Shown: positions 32,339 to 44,800 of the stretch, piece by piece
How the letters are laid out: every line of letters begins with the position of its first letter
How positions within the stretch are numbered: the first letter of the stretch is position 1
Source: Rhizaria sp. SCN 62-66
Lineage: Eukaryota > Rhizaria, unplaced
Length of the DNA stretch: 64,000 nucleotides
NCBI GenBank assembly: GCA_001724265.1
Contig: MEDY01000010.1
Coordinates: 1 to 64,000 of the forward strand
Direction: 5' to 3'
Made by a program: the position numbers and the translations under genes
The notes under the pieces: generated by a model
Told to the model about the DNA's origin: nothing
The model's database searches: none
What the model saw: only the letters and a program-made list of their open reading frames with translations

Positions 32339-32843
32339 TGTAAAGCTTCGGAGAATAAGATGGAGGCACGAGGGTGAGCAAAAACCAGAGTTAGTGAGAC
32401 ATCGAGACAGATGGGCAATCAAATGTGATGGTAAAACTTCCGAGTCTGAATTCGCATGCAGCACCGCTGCTTTCGGCGTGATAAAAAGAGTAAAATAGAT
32501 CCCAGTATGTGATCAATGTAGATACATCAAGACAAAACAGTTTCACGCGCAGAATGATGCAGAGAAACGAAGTCAATCAAAGAATCGAGATTCTCCGAAA
32601 TCGCGAGCACGCGACCGCAACAACCCACGGCCATTCCAGAATCGACTTGTGGTCAACCTGCCGTTCAAACGTAAATGTGCATTTTCTCACCCAAGACCGC
32701 TGCCTGATGAGATATCATTGCATACCATGGGTATGAAAGAAGTTGAACTATCATAAACAATGTATTAAACTCAGTTAGAATAATTAATCACTGGACACAA
32801 CGAGGCTCTCTTGAACCCATTACACAACAAAACTGCGACGCAC
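32339..32843. other. AT-rich spacer between two minus-strand genes
   Basis: It holds the BAR gene promoter and the PCF11 3' UTR. No RNA gene, repeat or convincing ORF is visible. Confidence 0.55.
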
Positions 32844-35445
32844 TCACTTAGCTCCGGAAAACACGGCGGTTTTGGCGACCATGACGTGCCTCCAGCACTT
32901 CCAGTGCACGGGCACGCCGTCCTTGCCCCTGAACGTCTCCGCAGTCGCCGGCTGCGCCTTCTGGAGCGCCGCGAGGTCGAGCGGCACGGCGCCCAGGAAT
33001 ACCCACGAGTCGTCGTCGTCGTCCCACTTCTTCACGAAGGAGTCCTTGCAGACGGCGCACGACGGCGGGCTGGCCTCCCACTGCTCCGCCACCGCCAGCA
33101 CCACGCGCTTGCCGTCCACGATCACCTCGCCGTCGTCCTTCTCCTCAAGGACTGCGTCCGCCAGACCGTCCACACCGGACTCCCCAGCGCCCGTGCCCGC
33201 GGCGGCGGACTGGGCGGCGTTGGCGGCGCCGCGGCCGGCCTTGCTGCGGCCGGCGGCGCGCACGCGGAGCACGGACCCCGCGTCCCTGCCTTCGGTCACG
33301 GCCTTCTCGACCTCGGCGAGCGTGTCGCGGAGCGAGGTACTCGTGACCCACGTGGACTCGCCCCAGTAATACTGCCGGGACTCGCGGCCCGAGACGGCCG
33401 CGCGCCGTCGTTGGTTGTCCCGGAAGTGTTCGTCCAGGTGTTTCTGCAGCGCGGCGTTGTCGTGGAAGCGCCAGCCGCACGTGTCGCACGGGTACGGCAT
33501 GTTCTCGTACAGATCTGCCACGGCGGCGGCGGCCGAGGCGTCGGTGCGGCGCAGACAGAGACGGGAGAAGTCGGCGACCTCGACGATGTCGCGGTTGGCG
33601 CCGGCGAGCGCGCTGCTGGTGCCGGCCGCCGCGGTGGCGCGCGCAAGGCTGTCGCGCGCGTAGCTGCGCGCGTTGGGCGGCAGGCGGGAAAGAGTGACCA
33701 CGGCCGGCGGCAGCACCGGCAGCACAGCGATCGTCGGCAGCCGCCGCGCCAGCAGGCCAGTCGTCGACACAGCGGCAGAGGCGGCGGCGGCGGCGGATCT
33801 AAAGGGCTGCTTGCGCGTGCCCTTCGCCGCCCCCGCATTGTGCGCGGCCGCATCGTTCTCGAAGTCGTCGATGCCATAGCTCTCGCCGGCGCCACCGCCG
33901 TCCATAGGGCCCATAGCCTCGCCCATAGCATCGCCCCTAGCGCCGCCGTCAAAGTGGCCGCCGTGGGGGCCGTCGCCCATGGGAAAGTGACCGTGGGCAG
34001 CGCCCAAGTGACCGTGAACAGTGTCATACTCGCCGCCGCTGGTGCTGCAGTTGACATCGCTGGCATGGGCAGGCACGTACTGGCCACCGATGAAGTGGCT
34101 GTGCTCGCTCTTGACGCCCGTGATGCTATAATGCCCCACGTTCTCCAGCTTGATTGCGCCGCTGCCATCGCCCGCGCCCGCGCCAGGCGGCACCGAACCA
34201 GAGCCCCCGTTAGTGGGACCGTAACCGTGACCGTGACCGTGGCCGTGATTGTAGCTGCTGCTGTCCGCGGTGCGCACGACGGGGTCCGCGGCGACCTCGG
34301 GCCGCTTGAGGAACTGCGACACGCGCTCCGCCGGCAGCGGCAGCGTTGCCGTCGCGCTCGCCGCCGCAGCAGCGCCGCTCGCGCCAGCACCGGTGGCGGC
34401 CGAGTGCTGACGCGCGCGCTTGGCCAGGGCCTCGGCGGCGGCGGCCGCGGCGGCCGCGTCGACCGTGTTGGGCGCCGGCAGAGGGCGCTTGTCCCGCGAG
34501 GTCGCGGCGCTGAGATGGGCCACCGAAGCGCTCACATGCCCGCCATAGGAGGGCGCGCCATAGGGCGGGCCACTGTAGTATTGGCTGTGACCGCCACCGC
34601 CGCTGGCGCTGGCGCTGGGGCTCGCAGTGGCCGGCTGGAATGGTTGGAACTCGCCGGCGGCGGCCTGGTAGGCGCGGCTGCGGGCGCCGTGGGGGCCGCC
34701 GACGCTCGTTGCCGCCGCCGCGTTGGCCGGCAGCGGGCCGCTCGAGGCGGGCAAGGGAGCGGGGGCCGAGCCGTAGGGAGGGTACTGCTGCTGATGCTGC
34801 TGCTGTTGTTGATACTGGGGCGGGGGGCCCTGGCCGTAGGGAGCCGCCTGAGGGTACTGATGATGTTGCTGCGGCGGCATGGGCGCGGGCACGTGGGGCG
34901 CGGCGGGCGGCGCGCGCGAATTGGGCGGCGTGGCGTCCATGTTCTGCTTGAGCTGGTTGCAGAAGTCGCGGGGAAAAATGTTCTCTTTCAGCCACGAAGC
35001 AACCGTGCGCTCCATGCGGCCCCTGTGAAGCGAGAAACAAACCAAAACAAATATGAACAGATAAGAAACAAGATATAATACAGAATCTTCGTCAGATAAC
35101 TTCGTATAGTAACATTTACGCGACATATGAAGTAAGATGGACGAACCTGTCGTTGGCAGAGACCATTCCGTAGGTGTTGACGTAGAGGTCGAAAAAAACA
35201 AGGCTATTGACAAAAAACGGCACAAACCCGCGGTGTGACTTACACATCGAGTCGATGGTGTAGATGAGTGGAATCTTGCGGCGGAGCTCTGCGCTCTGGA
35301 CCTCGGTGCAGAGCAGGGCGGTGAGGACCTCGCCGTGCGTGGCCAGCATGTCGCCCGCGATCATGGTAAGGCGCTCAATCGCCTTTGCATCCGTCGAGTT
35401 GAGCGCGGCAAGCATGCCGTGGAAACGGGTCGCGTACTCGTCCAT
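32844..35445 (-). CDS. PCF11: Pcf11-like pre-mRNA cleavage complex II subunit
   Basis: Exon 1 is 35445-35147 (donor GTTCGT) and exon 2 is 35022-32844. They join in phase to 825 residues ending in TGA. Residues 1-130 form a CTD-interacting domain (M-D-E-Y ... R-K-I-P-L-I-Y-T-I-D-S-M-C-K-S), which in Pcf11 binds the phosphorylated RNA polymerase II tail. The middle is Ala/Gly/Pro/Gln-rich with a His-Gly run. The C-terminal part has two zinc-binding segments in the Pcf11 order: C-D-T-C-x-W-R-F-x-D-x-x-A-L-x-x-H-L-D-x-H at about 611-633 followed by S-R-Q-Y-Y-W-G, and C-A-V-C-x-D-x-F ... W-K-C-W-R-H at about 754-806. The protein couples 3'-end cleavage to termination. The start is placed where the CID begins. 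It is divergent from the giant gene, 384 bases apart. Confidence 0.88.
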
Positions 35446-35829
35446 AATGCGTGGGGATAAGAGCTGCGAAAAAGCAGCGACGTTCGAGGAGAGGCTGTGA
35501 AAGCAAGAGAAGTTTGTCGAGCCCACAACGGTTAGCTGGCTGGAGCGGAGGGTCTGTGGAGGAAAACGAAATGAACAAGAGTAGAGGCAAGATGTGTGAG
35601 TGGCAGCGTATAATTAAAGGAATATATCCAAAGTACAGTTGGCAGTTTCGCACGATTATTCGCATTCCTGTTCATCGGATCAGTGACTTAATTTACTCTG
35701 TTGATTCTTCGCGCTCACCCCATCCACACTCACGACTCCACCCCGTGTGCGACTGCGATATCGCAGGTTCTGCCTTAGAGACGCAACCTACCTTTCAACT
35801 AACAGACCCATTGGCTACATTCCGCTGCC
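35446..35829. other. Divergent promoter region between PCF11 and the giant gene
   Basis: 384 bases serve two outward-facing genes. The plus-strand frame is open through it, but the base composition is not coding-like. A usable ATG with a proper splice junction lies at 35830. Confidence 0.55.
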
Positions 35830-38800
35830 ATGGCGTCACTTCTGAAGAACAAACTTCTGTCAATCGGTACGCCCCCTATCATATCTTGATTTCCCTGCTC
35901 CGCACTGCACGCACGCTCGCACCTGCCTCACGTATCCCCTCCACGCACTCCCTCGCACCCGCAGTCGGCGGCGGTGCCGGCCGCAAGCAGCGCGCCGTCG
36001 CCGTTGAAGCTCCGGTCCAGACTGTCGCTTTTGACACTTCGAGCAAGGGCGAGTTGGACGCGATTCAGAACATCTTCCTCGACCACGTAGACACGATCGC
36101 GCTCCCCCTCGCGCCCGCGGTCCTCGCCGCCTCCGCGCTCCCGCTCTCTTCCGCGGCCGCCGCGGTCATTGCCGCGTCCACATCGGCGACAGACCCGTCC
36201 CGTGTTCCGCTGCCGCGCTTCCCGCTGCTGCCCGCCGCACTGGCCGCCGCTGACCAGCTCTGCGCGGACCTCTGCCCGGCCGACCTCGTGCGCTCGCCCA
36301 CCAGCGCGCTCGCCAATATAACCACCGCAACGCTTGACGCAGCCGCTAATAGCACTCTCGCTAGCACACTCGCATCCGTTGCGCACTCTAGCGCCGGCCA
36401 CGCCACCAGCAGCGCGGCTGCAAGCGAGAACCGCGTCTGGAAGCACGTGTTCGGCGCAGACTCGACCCCCACCGCCTCGGGCAACCCCGCCTCGCCGACG
36501 GTCGCCCACTCCGCGCGCGCCGCTGCGGCGCTCCTGTTTCCTGACGTGGAGCACGCCGACGGCAAGAGCGCCGCGGAGCCGTTACCGCGCGCATTGCTGA
36601 ATGCGGCCTCGTTCGTGCGCCCCGCCGCCGCCGTGCCCGCCGCTGCCGCGGCCGCGCCCGCCGCGTGGCTGGCAGCACTGCCCACGCCGCTCACGCTGCG
36701 CGCCGCGCTGCGCCGGGCGCTGCTGCGGCGCATCGACGTCAAGGACGCGCTATGCGACGCCGAGGGCAACAAGGCACGCGGGACGGCGCCGGCTGACAAC
36801 GGCGGTGCGCAGGACGCGTTCGTGTCCGCGACCGTGTTGACGCGGGCGACGAAGACGAGCAGCTCTACAGCAGCTGCGAACGCCGCGGATAACAGCAATG
36901 CCAGTTCTACCAGTGCTAATGTGACAGCAACGACCGAGGCGGATGTTATCTACATCCTCCCTCCTTCTATCGTCGCTGCAACCTCAAGCGCTAGCAGTAG
37001 AGGCAGTGGCCAACAGTCGCCCACCTCCGACAGCAACAACAGCAAGGCGCCTGTGTCGAGCTCTGGTGACTCTAAGCGTGGTGCGGCGAAGCTCCGCAGC
37101 AAGGGTACTTACCCTGGCACTTACCTGATCCTTACCGGCAGTCACACCGACCTTCCTTTCGGCCGCTCTAGCAACAGCAACAGTAACAACAGCAGCAGCA
37201 GCAGCAGCAGCAATACCGCAGCTGCTCAAAGTCAGTTTGATCCGCTGGCGCTGCCGAGTGCTGCGTTTGAGGCGCACTGCAATCTCCTAGCGCTGTTGTT
37301 GCGTGAGCTTTTGGCGCACCTGCACGCCTGCGTCGCCTCCGCCCCCAGCCTCCCCAGCAACAGCAGTGCAAACAGCCACTCCAACAGCGGCGCCACTGGT
37401 TCGGGCTCGAGCGCCACCGCAGCCACGGTGAACGAGGGCTCTCTGCTCAGCACGCCGCAAGCGCTTGTCTGCGGCGAGCTCGCGCAGTTCGCGCTGTCCC
37501 CGCTGGCGTGGTCACCCCGGGCGCTGCTGCAGCGCGCAGCTTACCTGGCCGCGCTCGTCCGTTTCTACAGTCAACTGCGGTACAACTGGGCGGTTATCAA
37601 CGCCGACGCCGCGGCCACGGTCACCTCTGCGGCGGCCGCAGTGACGGCGTCCACCTCTGTCGTCGTCGCCCCCGCCGCTGTCACCGCCAGCAGTGCTGCC
37701 GGGAGCAAGGGAGACGCTGCCGCCGCTGCCGCCGCCGCTGCTGCGAACGCGAACGATAGCTACGCGGACGGCCTACTGGCGCCCGGTCCTGGCCACCCGC
37801 CGCGGCTGCGCTTCATCGCTCTGCTGCAGGCGAGCACGCTGCTGTTGCGCTTTGCTGCCACCCGGCTGACGCGCGCCGCCGCCGCGCAGTCGCTGCGCCG
37901 CTCGCTGCTCGCCACGGTTGTCTCCGCGCGCGCCGCGGTCACGGCCGCGGTCGGCGCGAGCGTGTACGTGGCTGGGACCGCGCCGCTGCCGGTGACCGCT
38001 CCCAGGGACCAGGACCTGCCCGCGCTGCGCGGCGACTGTGAGCACGCCGAGGAAAGCGCTCATAGTGGCGACAACGCTGTGCCGGCGTCGGCGACTGCGA
38101 CCGTGGGCAGTGAGCAACAAGAGACGTGGGCGAGTGTGTGCTACTCCGTGAATAGTGCTGGCGAGGGCGGTGAGTCTGCGGGCTTACAGACATCGACTGT
38201 AACTGCGACGTCGCTCGCTCTGTCGACGCCGGCGCTGCGTGCGCTGTTCCCGACAACCGCGACGCACACGAACGCCCAGACCGGCGCACTCGCGCACTCG
38301 AGTGCGAGTGAACTGAGTGGCGTTGATCTTGTTGACGCGGTGTTCCCGTCTGTCATCACGCCCGTGACCGCCACCGGCACCGTTCCGCTGGTGTTCCCCA
38401 CGATCCCCACATCAAGCAGCACAATGGCAACCGGCGCAACTGCGAAGATTGCGCCCGCTGTGGCACTGCCTCAGTGGGTGTCTTCATCCCTCGCTGTTTT
38501 ATTCTCGTTCGCGCCATCTGCGCCTCTCGCATCAGCCGCTGCGTTCTCCTCAGCAGCCTCTGCCGCGGCGCACGATAACTCAAGCGGCAACAACGACCTT
38601 CCGTTCCTGCTCGCCGGCGACCCTGCGGCGCGCGCCTTGCTCGGTCAGCTCTCCGCTCTCACGGCCGCGCTCGGCGAGGCCGCGCTCACGGCGTTGCACG
38701 CGGCGACTCTGTCGTACACGCAGAGCGACTGCGAGCAGCATCAAATCGCGGACGCGCTGCGGATGCACGCTGCCGGCAGTGGCCGTGATGCTATGGCGAG

Positions 38801-41800
38801 CGCTGTCGCCGCCGCAGCTGGGTTCGAGAGCCCCTGGGCTCCGTGGGACACCGCTGTTCACGGTTATGCATCGTCCAAGGCTAAGGGACAGCTGTCAAAG
38901 GACAACGTTGCCTCTGCTTGCGGTGTTGACCAGGATGACAACGCGTACTCGCAGTACCTGAACACAATATTTCCTACGCACTCAAAGAAGCACGGCGATA
39001 GCAGTGAAGAGGAGAAGTCCTCTGCATCCGGCTCGATTGCGACGCAGCTGCTGGGTCTCTCTGGTGATGACGCTCCGTTGATCTCACTTCTTGCGTTGCT
39101 CCACCGAGCCACGCTGACGCCAGAGCGCTCTGTCGACTCTGCTCTGAGGACTGCACTTCACGGCGCCACTCGCAACACTGGCCAGAGCAACGACGTCGGC
39201 AACAAGAGTACCGAGCCCGCGGCGACCGCCAATGCAGAGACGGCAGAAGTCTCTCTGCTGCGCCTTGGCGCTCTGTTGCGCTCTGTTCCCGCCCGCGGTG
39301 GCACATACGCCCAGGACTATCTGCACCTGCTCACGCAAGGCGAGCGCGACTTCTACGGCGTCTCCGTCGCTGTCAGCGCGAAACCTGCCGCGGCACCCGC
39401 GGATTGTGCTGCTGCAGCCGGGACTGCTGGCGCAGCGAGCGCTGGTACGAGCGACAGCGGGCCCGTGTCTATCAGTGGCGGCGCGCGCCGTAAGCGCGGC
39501 GGCAACATTGTCGTTCCGACTGACGCCAGTAGCGGCGCGCCCGTGACTGCCACTGTTAACGCGGACGAAATCAACACGAACGCAGCGTCCTCGGTCGGAC
39601 GTCGCTCCTTCGTTGGCTCACTTGTCGGTGCGGTCAGCTCAATCACCCACCTGGGCTCCGCCCTCAGCGGCAACGCTGCGGCGCCTGCCGCCGCCACGGC
39701 GGCTGTGGGCAGCGGCGCCGCTAGCTACTCTGCGGAGGAGATGAAGCGCGAGCTGCTGAGTCAGCAGGGCGCGTGGTACACCCCGATCGACTGGAACGCC
39801 CCCTACACCGCGTCGCTCACCAGTGGCACCTTCGCCGAGGCCAATGCCGCGCCGGGCACGTCGCTGCCACTGGGCACCAACACGGCCACGCTCTCGCACT
39901 TCCTGCTCCCGCGCCTGTCGCCGCGCCAGCTCGCCGCCGCGCGCGCCGCCGCTGACGCCACCGCGGCGCTTGCCGCCGCGACTGCCGCCTGCGCGCGCGC
40001 GCTGCTGGCCCGCGCCCACGCGCACCGCGTCGCATACGCGTTGCGCGGCGGCCTCGCGTCCTGCGCCGGCACGCTCGGCCCCGCCGCGCTGCTCACGCTG
40101 CCCCCACTGTCGGTGCTCTTCCCCGTCGGTGGCGCCGCCGCCGCGCCGCCGATGCAGTCTGGCCTCGTCGCCACTGCGCTGCAGGCTGCGGCCGAGGCGG
40201 CGGCGCGCGTGTCGCTGGCGACGCTGCAACGCGGCGTCCGCGAGCGCCGTGCACGCGCGCTGGCCATCCAGGCCGCGGCCAACGCGAACGCCTCTGTCGC
40301 GGCATCCTCGCAGCAACGCTTTGGCCGCAACAGCATTGCCACCGAGTCTGGCGCCCGGAGCCGTGGCGCGCGCACGTCCGTCGCCCTCGTCGACAAACGA
40401 CGTGGCTCTGCGCTGAACTCCGCCTCAAGCTTTGTCCTTAACAGTTTGACGACCGCGGCCAGCGCGCGCGTGGCTGGCTTTGATAGCGATGAGGTGTTGC
40501 TGCGGCTGCTCGACATGCTCGACGCGGACGGTGCATTCAGCCCTCTATCTCCCTCAAGTCCTGAGGACTTTAGTTCCTTCAACTACAGCTACAATAGCAG
40601 TGGTAAGAACGATGGCAATGGCTCTCGTGTTGCTCAGTGGAGGCAGGACGTTTCTGCAGCGCGTGATGCAGCGCCCGCGCTTGGTTCTCTTTGCACCAGT
40701 GACACCTCTGTCGCCAACGTGCAGAAGCAGCGCTCTGCCGCGCTTGCATGGCTGCTGACTGGCGTCCCCCTCTCCAAGCCCTCCGGTATTTGTGAAGACA
40801 CGGGCATCAGCGGCGCCCCTGGTGACGCTGCTGCGTTGCTTTGGCGCGACTATGATAGCAACGCTGTGGCTGCAGCCTCGGACGCGAGCAAGCAAAACAC
40901 TACCTCGGTGTTTCCTTTCGCTGACCAAATCGCGCTCACAGTCACCTCGATGGCCTCCGCGGGCGACGCCGCCGCGCAAAGCGCCGCCGACGCGCTGTCG
41001 CTCCCGACTGGCGCCTCCGTGCTCGCGAGCAACGCGGGCAACAACACCGGCGCGCGGAGCGAGAGCTCCCAGGCGCTGCAGATGATGTCGGCGCCACTCT
41101 GGTCTGTGGACGCAGGGAAGCACTTTGCCGAGACTGGCACGGTCTTCTCGTCGATGCAGCTGCAGGACATGATTAGGCCCGCCGCGCTTGCGCAGGCCCT
41201 GCTCACGGTCACCGGCCAGACGGTCATCGGCGCAGCCACCGCTGCTCTTTCGCCCGCTGAGAGCGCTGCTACGAACATCACCGCGAACACTGGTGACAGC
41301 ATTCTGGGTGGTGTAGACGCTGACGTCGCCGCCGCGGCCGAGCTGCGCCGCTGGGGTCTTGACGTGGGCGTCATGTCGCTGCACTCCGCCCTCGCCGCTG
41401 CCCCGCTGCCACCCGCCCTCACGCTCTCGCGCCGCGGCCGCCCCGGCGCTAGCGCTAGTCTCGCGCTCAGCGGCCGCGACTGGGGCCTTGTCCGCTCTGC
41501 CGACTGTGCTCCGCTCGCTCCTGTCGCGCTTGCCGCGGCCGACGACGCGCTGCGCGCAGCTGTGCCAACGCTCGCCACTGCCACCGCGGCGAACACCGGC
41601 GCGAAGGGAGCGCACCTCGCCCCGCGCCCGCAGTCTGCGTTCTCGGCAGCAGAGTCTGCGTTCGCAGCGCTGAGTCAGGACAACATTGTTGACTCTGCCG
41701 CCACGACGTCGCCGTTTGCGCTGCCATTTCACCTCTTTGCCGCTCTTGTTACGCCCTGGGGCTCCGACGCCTGTGTCGCCACGCTCGCCGCGATTGCCGC

Positions 41801-44800
41801 TGCGGACGCCGACGCCGCGGGCGCTGCGGGCCCCCGCGCCGCGCTGCCACCGCTGAGCGCCGTCCCCGGCGCCGGCAGGCACACCACGAGCATCTTCGCT
41901 GCCCCTGTCACTCCCACGGGTGCCGCATCTAATAGTGCGTCTTCTCTTACGACTGGATCTGCGACGCATGCTGTTGTTTCTGCCGCTCCGGCGCTGTCGT
42001 ACCTTGCCTCCGCGGCCGCTGTTGCCGCGTGGGGTCAGAACGTCATCGTGGCGACCTCCGCGTGCGCTCGCCTTGAGTCTGCTGCAACGGCTGCGCGGGG
42101 CTCCGCTGCCGCCGCGTGTGCGGCTGTTGATGCGCTGCTCCAGTCATACGTTGCGCTCGACGCCACGCGTGTGTCCCCCGGCTTGTTCAGCGAGCCGATG
42201 AATGTGATCATGGCTGCGATGAATGCCATCACTGGAAGCGCGACTGCGGGCAATGCCAGCGAGAAGCTACCCTCGCTGGCGACACCGGACGGCCTGTACG
42301 CCCGCGCTAGTGTGTGGGACACGCGCACCGCGACTGCAGTCGACCTGTCGCGCTCGCGCTGCCGCGCAACCGCTGCCGCGGCTGTCAAAAGCGCAACCGT
42401 GAGCAAGAAGGCCTCTAAGAAGCCCAAGCTTCTGAAGTCTCTTTTCAACAAGCTCTCGCGCTCTGTGAAGCGCTCCGCGGAGCCAAACTCGGTTGCCTCA
42501 CCTGAGTCTGCATCTGCTACAGCAGCTGGTAGTGACTCTGCTGTCATTGTTGTCTCACGCGCGCGCTCCCGCACCGTTGCGCGTCCCGCGGCCGCCGCCG
42601 TGGCGGTACCATCTGCGACTACCGGACTGCCCCCGCTGGCGGCGCTCGCTGCAGCTGTCGCGAAGACACTCTCGCTCGCCAACCCGCTTGGTCTTGTGAC
42701 GCTCACTGGTGGCGCTCCGTCCCGCGCTATTCTGAGCACTGACGGCAGCGTCAGCACTGCTCGCGGCTACGGTCGCGCGGCGGCCAACGCAGGTCCTGCC
42801 GTGTACGCAACATCGATCACCGCTCTCGCCGCCGGTGTGACGGTCTTCAACGCGGCACTGCTCTCGGCGACGTGCCAGACCATCTCCCCTCTTATCATCC
42901 TGCCCCCGTCTCCGTCGCTGTTGCTGCAGTCATTGCCGGGCTCCACATCGATCGCTGTGACCGCGACTGTCGCGCCTGCGCTGGCCCCGGTCTCGACCCG
43001 CCTGCTCCTGCGCGGCACGCTCGCAGTGCGCACTCGCCGCGGCCGCGCCGCGCTCGCCGCTGCTGCGGCCGCGCAGGAGGCTGCGTACTTCGCGGCCCGC
43101 GGAGCCACCGTGCTCACGGTCACGCCTTTTGCAGCGGCAGCTATTGCCGCTGCAGCGGCGGCTTCTGCCGCTGCTGCAGCCGCGGCTGCTGGCGAGGGCA
43201 GTGAGGCGACCGAAAGCTTCGCTGAGGCGGGAGTCGTCGGCAGCGCAACCGAGATTGCCACGAGTCCTGCCACAGCTGCCGCGAAGTCCGCTGGGGCTGA
43301 GTCTGCTGCAGTCGCCGCGATCGCCGCTCCCGAGGTCACGGCTGCGGGTGCGCTGATCGAACTAGCGGGCCTCGGTGACTTGTCCGACTTCTCTTCTGAT
43401 TCGGACAGCGAGACTGAGAGCGTGAGCGATGACGATGCCAAGAAGAACAATTCAGACTCTGATTCCGACAGCGGTAGTGACAGCAATCGCGCCTCGAACC
43501 CATTTGCGAAGAGCAAGAGTACTGTGAACGTGTTCGCCAAGAACAAGACCACGGCTGCTCCCCCTGCGCAAACCGTTGTTTTGCCGCCTCAACAGAACGC
43601 GCCCATTGTTCTTCGCGGCCGCAAGTCTGTCGCGTTTGCCAAGCCTCCTGTTGAGGCTGCTGCGGCCGGAGCTGCGGCAACACTCGAGGTCATCAATGAG
43701 TCGGAGCCTGCTGGCACAGAGAGCAACAAGAACAGCGAGACCGTTGCCGATGTTGCTGTGACCGCAGAGACCTTGCTCGGCCTGACCGAGGCCTCTGCGG
43801 ATAGCGGCGTCAGTGGGACCAACCCGTTCGACGATGACACCGCAGCGACGGTGGTTGGGTCTGCGGACAACGCGCCGACGGAAGTCACTGACGCGGACGC
43901 TGCGTCGGCCTCGTCGTGGCTTCACAAGCTCATCTTGGCTCTTAAGGCCGGTGACAACGCTCCCGCAAGCACTAGCTTGAACGCCAACAACAGCTCATCA
44001 GCCTCCACGGCTGCGCTTGGTGGCAACGGCGGAGACGATAACGCTGACGACGACACTGGCAACAACGTGTGGGGCCGTAGCTCTCGTGCGGGTCTGTCGC
44101 CGATCACGATGCGCAAGCGCGGTGCCGGGCGCCGTCAGAACCGTTCCGAGTCGACTGCCAACGCTGAAGACGACGCTGCTGAGAACGCCGCCGCCGACTC
44201 TAATGCTGCCGCCAAGGCTGTCAGCAACGAGTCGCGTGACCTGTCTCTGTCGGAGTCGCTGGCGTGGCTCGCATCCTCCCCGCTGTTCTCGCCCGAGTCT
44301 GTTGCCGCGCGCGTGGCCGGCGCGGACGCCGGAGCTGCCCGGTACGACTTCGCGCACTATGCAGGCTGGCTTGCCGAGCTCGACACCGCGGGCCCCACTG
44401 CGGCCCCCGCGCCGTCTCCGCTCGACGCCACGCTTGACACGACTGTCCATGGCAGTGCACATGCTGTCGCTAATGCTGGCGACGCATCTGAAAGTGCAAC
44501 TGCAGTTGACATGACTGAGGTTGCCGCCGTTGTCGCGGCGCGGGCCAGGCCGGTGCTGCTTGAGCTCAAGGAGCTTGACTGCGCAGCCGCTGGTCTTGTC
44601 GCCGCGCTTTCGCAGACGCACGCGCGCGCGCAATTGCGTGTTGCCGCGAGCTCTAAGAGCGCGGCGTTCGATGACAGCGAGTTCTTAGTCAACAGTGCGA
44701 TGCTGCGCGCGATTGGCGCTGTGCCTCATCACGGTGTTGTCTCTGCTGCTCGGTACTACCGCTCGAGCGCCGATGGTGCTGCCGTCGAGCCGTTCGACTG

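Noticed and set aside
32811-35078. A 755-codon open frame on the plus strand opposite PCF11
   Set aside because: The minus strand encodes clear CID and zinc motifs. GC-rich, Ala-rich codon use leaves the opposite strand free of stops by chance.
35451-35829. Extension of the giant gene to upstream in-frame ATGs
   Set aside because: The sequence is not coding-like and overlaps the PCF11 promoter. ATG 35830 with a GTACGC donor and in-phase acceptor explains the start better.
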